From the NCBI GenBank assembly GCA_001873945.1, contig MNYI01000115.1, forward strand, positions 1-18,145: 18,145 nt of DNA, in the 5' to 3' direction. The number at the start of each line of letters is the position of its first letter. Position 1 is the stretch's first letter. Source of the DNA: Candidatus Desantisbacteria bacterium CG2_30_40_21 (lineage in GTDB: Bacteria > UBA9089 > CG2-30-40-21). The notes under the pieces are model-generated. The model was not told where the DNA came from. It saw nothing but the letters and a program-made list of their open reading frames with translations, and did not search any database. The position numbers and the translations under genes were made by a program. Below are positions 7,901-15,600 of the stretch, piece by piece.

Positions 7901-8827
7901 CTACCTTGCCTCTTCCTTCCCCAACCGCATCCCAATTGACAACCGATGCGTATTCCCCATTCTCCTGGTAGGCACAAAGGCATAGTCTATTGAATATGGT
8001 CCAAAAGGGAATCCAAAGCCAAGGTTTATCCCACTATTCAGGTCTTCAAATATCTGGGAATCAAATCCGCCCCTTATGGCAATGGTATCCATCATCTTAT
8101 ATTCAAATCCAGCATTTATCTTTAATTTATTATCCGAGGGCTTTGTCCAATCACAACCTATTAAAAGCGGATAGTCTGAAAATTGATAGGCAATTCCCAA
8201 CTTGTAACAAGTTGGGAATTTATGCCCTGTTTCCATGCTTGGTCCCATATTTTGAATAACTGAACTCAAGGATAGACCATCAATGGGCATATGATATAAT
8301 TGCCCAAAATCAATCGCAAATCCACTTGTTTCCTCATTATCTATCTTTTCTTGAATCCCCTTAACATTTATCCCCAAGGAGATGCCGTGGCTAAAGCGAA
8401 AGGCATAAGCAAGGTTAAGGCTCATGTCATATGCTTTGTATTCCCCTGATTGGGGGGAATTTTTTTCACCTTCTGTATACCTTGGGATGCCGTCTGTCCC
8501 CAGATAAACCACACTTATCCCGATAGCTGATTGCTTGAAACATGGGTTAATATAGGTTACAGCACCATACAAAAGTCCGTCAATCCATTTATTATATGAG
8601 GTAGATATTAATGGACATTGAACAGAGGTAAGTCCGGCTGGATTGTAGTGGATAGCAGAGGTATCATCAGCTATGGCTGAGAACCCTTCACCCATGCCAA
8701 TTGCCCGGGCACCAACGCCAACCTTTAAGAAGGCAACACCATCCCTGCCAGGGCTTATTTCGGCATATCCTGTTTTGGTGGTTATCCACAGACAGATAAT
8801 AATTAATAGAATGCTCCCAGTTTTCAT
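7901..8827 (-). CDS. PorV/PorQ-family outer membrane beta-barrel protein (copy 2)
   Basis: A 308-residue protein. It has a signal peptide at 1-22 (ILLIIICLWITT, cleavage after GYA), then the family signature FLKVGVGARAIGMGEGFSAIADDTSAIHYNPAGL near 31-64. Barrel-strand alternation follows, with motifs shared with copy 1: QNMG, INVKGIQEKI versus INFKVIQERI, YAFVP and GNTHR. The start at 8827 has GGAGGAGA upstream; a longer reading to 8854 adds nine residues over that site. The C-terminus reads HRLSIGMRLG followed by a charged tail GKEEAR, so the usual terminal aromatic beta-signal is absent. A 29-bp perfect palindrome lies inside the coding region and encodes about residues 203-212. It sits downstream of the toxin-antitoxin pair and the giant protein at 9603-16517. 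A PorV-like role in exporting that neighbour is inference. Confidence 0.84.
   Translation of the reverse strand: MKTGSILLIIICLWITTKTGYAEISPGRDGVAFLKVGVGARAIGMGEGFSAIADDTSAIHYNPAGLTSVQCPLISTSYNKWIDGLLYGAVTYINPCFKQSAIGISVVYLGTDGIPRYTEGEKNSPQSGEYKAYDMSLNLAYAFRFSHGISLGINVKGIQEKIDNEETSGFAIDFGQLYHMPIDGLSLSSVIQNMGPSMETGHKFPTCYKLGIAYQFSDYPLLIGCDWTKPSDNKLKINAGFEYKMMDTIAIRGGFDSQIFEDLNSGINLGFGFPFGPYSIDYAFVPTRRMGNTHRLSIGMRLGKEEAR
8192..8220. repeat. 29-bp perfect palindrome inside the PorV-like gene
   Basis: Two 14-base arms, AATTCCCAACTTGT and its exact reverse complement, flank a single central base. It encodes about residues 203-212 (FPTCYKLGI) in frame, at the place where copy 1 has a similar-length proline-containing segment. 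Such a perfect palindrome is unlikely by chance and looks like a mobile or REP-type sequence accommodated in a coding region. Confidence 0.85.
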
Positions 8828-8904
8828 AATTTTTCTCTCCTCCCTTCCATACAATATCCATCGTAATTATTCAGGTGTTATGGTAAATTTAATCTTCAAG
8901 GTAG

Positions 8905-9195
8905 TTACATCCGATCAACCCAATAATTCGGTTTCTGATGCTGATGCCCTACTGCAATAATGTAAATATACTCCTTTTCAATTGAATACAGAATCTTATA
9001 AGGAAACCTATGTACCAAGTATTTTCTTACCTCTCCTCTCTCCAGTGACCAAGCAGTAGGATGTTCAACAATCCTTTTGACTGATTTCTTTATCTCTTCC
9101 TTAAACCTCTGACCTAATCCCGAGTACACCAATCCATAAAATTCAATAGCATTTTCAAGTTCATATCTTGCAAGTTCATTAAAAATTACGCTCAT
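8905..9195 (-). CDS. RelE/ParE-family type II toxin
   Basis: A 96-residue protein with the RelE/ParE fold signature: a helical N-terminal half (ARYELENAIEFYGLVYSGLGQRFKEEIKKSVKRIVEHP), then VRKYLVHRFPYKILYSIEKEYIYIIAVGHQHQKPNYW. The RFPYKILY and IIAVGHQHQKPNYW blocks are typical of the family. Members either cleave ribosome-bound mRNA (RelE) or poison gyrase (ParE); the sequence does not decide between them. Its ATG at 9195 overlaps the stop of the upstream antitoxin by four bases (ATGA), indicating translational coupling. The pair lies between the giant exported-protein gene and its nearest PorV-like gene, next to a transposon-like element, so it may be a later arrival. Confidence 0.88.
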   Translation of the reverse strand: MSVIFNELARYELENAIEFYGLVYSGLGQRFKEEIKKSVKRIVEHPTAWSLERGEVRKYLVHRFPYKILYSIEKEYIYIIAVGHQHQKPNYWVDRM

Positions 9196-9404
9196 ATCTT
9201 TTCACCAAAAACATCTTCAAACGGAATACCTTTTAATTTACCACTTCTATAGGCAATAAGCCGTTTTTCAGACTCAATAGCCCAAATCTCATCAATTTCT
9301 TTATCGGGTTCATCAAGACTTAATAAGAGACTGTCAACCAGAGAAAACCTTTCTTGTGGCTTTAAGCACAACGCCTGTTCTAATAAAGTATTACTAAACT
9401 CCAT
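9192..9404 (-). CDS. Addiction-module antitoxin (PF09720/TIGR02574-like)
   Basis: A 70-residue acidic protein of the short addiction-module antitoxin family paired with RelE/ParE toxins. It contains EQALCLKPQERFSLVDSLLLSLD near 9-31 and the family-typical EIWAIESEKRLIAYRSGKLKGIPFEDVF near 38-65. It is expected to bind and neutralise the toxin encoded immediately downstream. No obvious DNA-binding domain is seen, as is usual for this family. The ATG at 9404 has GGGGG about 10 bases upstream, and its TGA stop overlaps the toxin ATG. A TATAAT hexamer lies upstream at 9433-9438. Confidence 0.85.
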   Translation of the reverse strand: MEFSNTLLEQALCLKPQERFSLVDSLLLSLDEPDKEIDEIWAIESEKRLIAYRSGKLKGIPFEDVFGEKI

Positions 9405-9432
9405 TTGTCATACCCCCATTTCTTGGATTTTA

Positions 9433-9438
9433 ATTATA
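9433..9438 (-). promoter_or_regulatory. Possible -10 element for the toxin-antitoxin pair
   Basis: A perfect TATAAT on the minus strand about 29 bases before the antitoxin ATG. A TTGACA at 9468-9463, supplied by the end of the adjacent mobile element, is 24 bases away, too far for a standard promoter. The element is weakly supported unless it works without a good -35. Confidence 0.35.
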
Positions 9439-9457
9439 GATAGCACTTAGTCCCTAC

Positions 9458-9602
9458 TGTCGTGTCAACCTTAAAATGACGGATGTCGGTAGGACAGACA
9501 TTCTTGTCTGTCGTTTATCTCAAGTGGACAAATGAGTCAGGCAAGAATGCCTGACCTACCGACTATAGCAACCTTATCCGATATTTGAGAGTTGACACAA
9601 CA
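9458..9602. mobile_element. Putative 145-bp MITE with terminal inverted repeats and 4-bp target duplication
   Basis: The left end TGTCGTGTCAAC (9458-9469) and right end GTTGACACAACA (9591-9602) are inverted repeats matching at 11 of 12 positions. The direct repeat CTAC flanks both sides (9454-9457 and 9603-9606), consistent with a target-site duplication. The first 25 bases recur exactly at 17916-17940. A REP pair (9485-9563) fills the interior and no transposase is encoded, so it would need a helper in trans. The right boundary abuts the stop codon of the giant gene. Confidence 0.7.
9485..9563. repeat. BIME-like inverted pair of family A REP hairpins
   Basis: The unit is bounded by a perfect 9-bp inverted repeat GTCGGTAGG (9485-9493) / CCTACCGAC (9555-9563). 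The plus-strand copy has GTAG at 9489, stem GACAGACA/TGTCTGTC and loop TTCT (to 9512). The minus-strand copy has GTAG at 9559-9556, stem GTCAGGCA/TGCCTGAC and the same loop (to 9536). Each copy differs from the family at a stem position with the partner base changed to match. Confidence 0.85.
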
Positions 9603-12600
9603 CTACCTTATAATCCCAATCACACCTGTTTTTCGCTTCCCTTGTTCATTTTCAATCACAAACACATAAATCCCACTTGCTACCATATCACCAGCATCAT
9701 TTCTGGTATTCCATATAGGAGATCCTCCAACCACATGCTGAGTATGCACAAGTTCACCAGCCGTATTGTATATCCAAATATCCCCGCTGGCATTCTCAAA
9801 TTTTACATCAGAAATCCCCCTCACCGGATTTGGTTTCACCACAATATCATCAACACTATCACTCACCCTGCCCACGGCATAGAATGAAAGTGACGGCACA
9901 CTCACAGTAATGGTATCATTACCAGCTGATACCTCTTGTTTACCGGCAACTATTTCCCATCTGCCAGAGGGGCTTAGCTTGAATATTCGATAATTATAAT
10001 CCTCTGCCTCATTAAATGGATCCGGGTCAGGGTAAGGGAGTGTCAGAATAATAGGCTTTATCGGCTGGGTAGTTAAGCCATAATAAGCCTCTGGCAATGC
10101 TGTTAACTCAACAATTGATTCATCAAATATAGCTGAATTCATGCTTGGGGCGGAATAAATGGCATATGGATTGGTAACTTTACGGATGATGAAGGTTATG
10201 GTACCGGCAAAAGCATCATTTGGAATGCTCACCCTGCACTTGTCTTTTGTTACGGTTGATATTGTCCCAGTCCTTACCACTTCAAATGAATCTACAACCT
10301 TTATACCATCAGAGGATGGGGTGAAAGCACTCCAGATGCCGGCATGATTCCTTGCCTTGAGCCGATAGTAATAGGTATTGCCCTTAGTCTTACCTGAAAT
10401 AGGATAATTCAATTGAGTCCCAATAATATTAGCAGACACCGTCCCCCAATTTTTCATATCTATTGACTCTTGAAGGCAATACATATCTACCCCGGACTGG
10501 GGATCCTGCCATGGTTTCCAGAAGATTTTATATGCCCCATCTGTGTCTGCATCCTCATCCATATTATCTGTTGTCCCCTCAATAGGTATCTGCCCGATAA
10601 TTGGCGCGGTAGTATCTACATTGGTATACACAGGTCCCACCCTTTGACTTGAATCTGTTCCCCAGTAAATAATAGCACTATTAGTCACCGTACCTATGTC
10701 GGGCAAAAGCTGTGCCTTAAATCTCAGGGTTGTGCTTGAGCCAGTCGGTATATCACCAATATTCCAGCTCAAATCCCGAGTAAGGCTATCATATCTTGCC
10801 AATGAATCACAATATACACCAGTTGGAATCTTTATCTCACGGAAAAATGGTAATAGCCCGGTCTCTTTAAGCTCTACTAAATAGCCATTATTTTGACATG
10901 ACAATACAAACCTATCCACCGCAGCATCATACACTAATTTCACCTTAGCCGGGCTAATGTTTATTTCCCGAATCAGGGTTAACACATTTGGATAATTGGT
11001 AAGGTTTATCTCTTTGGATGTCCATGCCCCATTGTTTGTCCTAATGGTAATATTCCCATCAACCATGCCTGAATCAAATTGGTTCCCATTGCCATGTAAA
11101 TCTACTATGGCATTACCACCAATCACCTCACTCTGACTGGTGAGAGAGCCAATAGAAAGATATTGACTCAAGCTATCAATCACTCTGACATCAGTGGCAT
11201 TCATATCCCCACTATTGACACAGGTGATGGTGTATGAAATAATATTGTATGGACCTGTCCCATCCCTTGGAGATACCTCAATGCTTGAGTAATTAAATGC
11301 TGGTTGATTTACAGCCACAAGGGTTGGGGCAATGATGGACTGTGTCTCCATTTGTCGGCTGGATATAAACGCATTATTGGCAATCTGTGTCTGGCTATCA
11401 ATTGGAGATTTGACTGTAGTTTTATATGACAGTGTCCCGCTTTTATTTGCATCAACTTGTCCTAATTGCCATGTAATCATACGATAATTGGGGTTATAAA
11501 CACCAAGCTGAGAGATGCTTGAAGTAATAACTGACAGATTATCATCCACTTTATCAATTATAACAACCTCTGTGGCTGTGGCTCCTTGATTATTGTAAAT
11601 AATATCATAGGTAATAATCGCTCCTGAGCGAATAACACTGGGCGATCTAACCTGCTTAATGGACGAGCTGAAGTCCGGGGCAACAACAGTAACCCAGTCA
11701 GTTTCTGCTGTTACTGTACCGCTTCCAGTATCTATTGACCAGAATGAGGCTGTATCATTGTTAATAATACTTCCATTAGCTACAGTTGGTAACACCTTTG
11801 CCCTGAAGCCAACCCTGACCTCTTCCCCATTGGCAATGTCCTTACTGATTTGCCATGTTATCCTTCTTGTTTTGGCATTATACACACCATTATTCAACGG
11901 AACAATAGCCGTCAGAAAGAGATCAATTTCATCCACTATGGTCATTTTACGCATGGTTATACCCATCATATTTTTGCAGGTAATAGCATACTCTATCGCC
12001 TCGTCCGGAGAAATATCCTGCTTGTCAGGGATCATCGTTTTGATAGTCGTTACTGTCCCAGCCACGCGAATGGCTACGGAAGGGATGGTGAAAGAGCCAA
12101 CTAACCAATCAATTCGGGCAGTATTGTTGATCAGCATACTTGGTACAGTATCTGGCGAAACAGTAATTATAAAACTCAATGAGTTGACTATTTGCGGGTC
12201 AATCTCCCAAGTAATAACCGTTCGGCTACCCAAAACAGCAACAGTCCCACCATCTGATATATTTTCAGGGTTAATAAGATTTACATTAAGCACATCAACT
12301 ACACTAACCGTACCCATATCCCCTGCATTGGTAATATTAATAGTGTAGCTTACCGTTCCCCCTGGTGTAACTCCAGTAGTTGAGGCAAACTTTGACGAAC
12401 CCACAAACCGCTTTGGACCAAAAGCATAGCAATTTCCATCCTCTGAGGTAACAAGCAAAAGGTTATTAGCCACAGCCGGGGAGCTGGATATTTTACCCTT
12501 AGTCTGATAACTCCACAATAATCTATCCCTTGAGTTTGCCTCAGGGTTCAAGGCATAGATACTGCCATTATCTGCACCAATATAGACAATACCATTTACA

Positions 12601-15600
12601 ACTATGGGCGATGAATGAATGGGGCTGCCAATATAGTATGACCATTTTACATTTCCAGTCAAGGCATCCACGCTATAAATCATCCCATCCTCACCACCAA
12701 AATAAAGACTGCCATTATTTATGGCTGGCGATGAGCTTATTGGTTTTCCGGTTTGATAACTCCTCCACACAAGGCTTCCATTATTTGTTTTTATGGCATA
12801 GAGCTTGCCATCTTGTGACCCAATATAAAGGATGTTATTTTTTATGCACGGAGTAGAGTGGATTGGTGCACCAATATTATACTCCCACTTGAGGCTGCCA
12901 TTAATCGCATCTATGCAGTATACCTTGCCATCCATGCTGCCAAAATAAACCCTGCCGTTTACCACAGCCGGGGATGACTCAATTATTCCTGCGGTTTTAT
13001 AACTCCAGAGGAACTCACCCATTGCTGCACTCAAACAATACAGCCGATAATCACTACAGCCAATATAAAGCCTGCCGTTGACTATCATAGGGGATGACCA
13101 TTGGATAGGGGCATTGGTTGGATATGTCCATTCTTTTGTTGTATTACCCCCCCAGTCAAGGTAGCGAATTATTCCATCATGACCAGCGATATAAATCATA
13201 TCGTTAATCATAATCGGGGTTGAATCAATGGATGTATCTGTATCCTTGAAAAGACTGCCATTGCCATACATATCTATATTATGAACCGATCCATTCTTGC
13301 TGCAAACCCCTATTGTCCCCCCATAAACCACAGGTGAGGAAACAACAGGGTATCCTGTGTTATATGTCCAATACATATCCAGTGGTGGCATCAGTGCCTC
13401 AGATGGATCATTTCCATCCCTTGCAGCATTATACCTGAAAGCAGGCCAGTCATTAACGCCTGTCTTCAGGGTAATGGACTCATCTATCCATACGGTTTCT
13501 GTGTCGGATGAAGAGGTAAATAACTGCACAAAGCCCTCTTTGTGTCCGGCTAACAAATCCAGAGTTCCATCATTATTCCAGTCAACAATTGCTGGGGCAG
13601 CATACTGTCCCACATCAATATCTATTTCCTCGCATTGAATGTTTATACCAACGGCATACTCTGGCTTCTGCTCATTGCCCATATTAAGATAAACCTTGAT
13701 ATTACCATCACCATTACCAATAATTAAGTCATCCAGCCAGTCCCCATTATAATCAACCACCCATGGTCTGGCAAACCTGCCTACATCAATATCGCCGCTG
13801 GTATTACTTAGAATAGTTGGTGTTCCAAGTGTTGGTGTGCCATTTGCTGAACCAGTATTTATAAAAAGAAGACAAACGCCGCTCTCCTTGCCGACAATCA
13901 GATCCTTTTGACCGTCATGATTCCAGTCACAAACAAATGGTGCAGCATATTGTCCCACATCAAGAGGGGCATTATTGGACAACATCTGGGTGGGTGTGCC
14001 AAATACAGGGGCAGCATCTGTGCCAATATTCTTGAACAGCCAGACCTTGCCATGAAAGTCGCCAACAATCAAATCCTTTTTGCCATCCATATCCCAATCA
14101 AAAGCAACCGGGACAGCATTGCCATCTACTTGAACATCCATCATCCCTTGCGGACCAGTTCTCTGGGGACGGAACCCTGAGGAAAACTCCGGGGTTTTTG
14201 TATTTGTCCCGGAATTACGAAAATAGGTAACATACCCATACACATCACCAATAATAATGTCCTTCTTATGGTCATTGTCCCAATCAACCACAAAGGGAAC
14301 AGAATATTCACCTATCCAGAGGTTTTTTGGCTGACTACCACGAATTTTGAAAGAGGCGTTAAATTCCGGCTCTTCACCCGGCCATGTTTTGGTATTTAAT
14401 AACACAGTTATATTACCATTCTCATCACCAACAATCAAATCCAGTCCGCCATCCATATTCCAGTCACCAATCATTGGACATGACTTGCGTCCGACATCAA
14501 TATCACGGCCAGAGACTTTGATGTTTTTGGGAGACTTAAAGGCTAAGTACCTGTTACTCGTGGCAAGTGGGATTAATCCCTTAATACTATCGGTTGATAG
14601 CGGAGTTATTTCATACCCCTCATAAAACAGCACATTTCCTGTTTCATTGCCTACAATCAAATCCTTTACCCCATCACCGTTCCAATCAACTACCCAGGGA
14701 GTCGAATACTGTCCAACATCAAGCATCCCACTGCTTGATGAGCCGCGAATCATGAAGCCGTCATTAAATGTAGGGTTAGACAATGCCCCTGTATTATGAA
14801 AAAACCAGACATAGCCATGTTCATCACCAGAGAGCATATCACAAAAGCCATCCTCGTCAAGGTCAAAGATATGGGGGGAGGAATAAAAGGCATTAACATT
14901 TACCAGATTTTGTGCTTGCGAGTTTGGCGGGTTATAATCATCAAAGATAGCCATTCCAGCCATACGGTCAGCGACAAAGATAAAACCGTCCTGCACCCAG
15001 ACGGCTGAGGTGTAGTCTTTGGTATTATATGAGGCACCATCTATGCGTTCAGGAGCGGTTGGGTCAGTAACATTAACCATCTGGAAGCCATTTGCCCCGT
15101 CAGATACATAGGCAATGGTGGTATCTGTGCCCTGCTGCCGTTTCACAAATACATTTTGAGCATCCTCAAAGGCAATGCTTGAGACAATAGCAGCAGCAGT
15201 CATATCTATATTGCTTACAGTCTGGCCATCACCAACATCAATTATCTGCAAGCCTCCCTTTTCATCGGCAACATAGACATATTGTTCAGAGATATCAGGT
15301 TTTATCCAGACATCCATAGCACATCCAGGGGTATCTACCACACCAAGCTGGACAATGCCCTTTGAACCGGTTATGCCAATGCTGGAGGTTGTCCCAACAG
15401 TAGGGAAAAAGTCCTGCACCTCAAGAACCTGAAGCCCGGCATTACCAGCAGCAACATAGACATGATTACTAACCACATAAACCCCATTTGCAATCCCGCC
15501 AACAGGCACATCAAAGCCATGTCTGTTCTCCTTGCCAGCGTTTGGCTTGGTTGGATCCGTCACATCTACAATCTGCAACCCGCCTATGCTACAGGCAACA

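Noticed and set aside
9433..9468. Hybrid promoter made from the mobile-element TTGACA and the TATAAT before the antitoxin
   Set aside because: The 24-base spacing is well outside the functional range, so only a weak -10 candidate is reported.
11659..12348. 229-residue plus-strand reading frame
   Set aside because: It lies antisense within the DUF11-like region of the giant gene, is low in motif content and has no ribosome binding site or neighbours; a shadow of the real gene.
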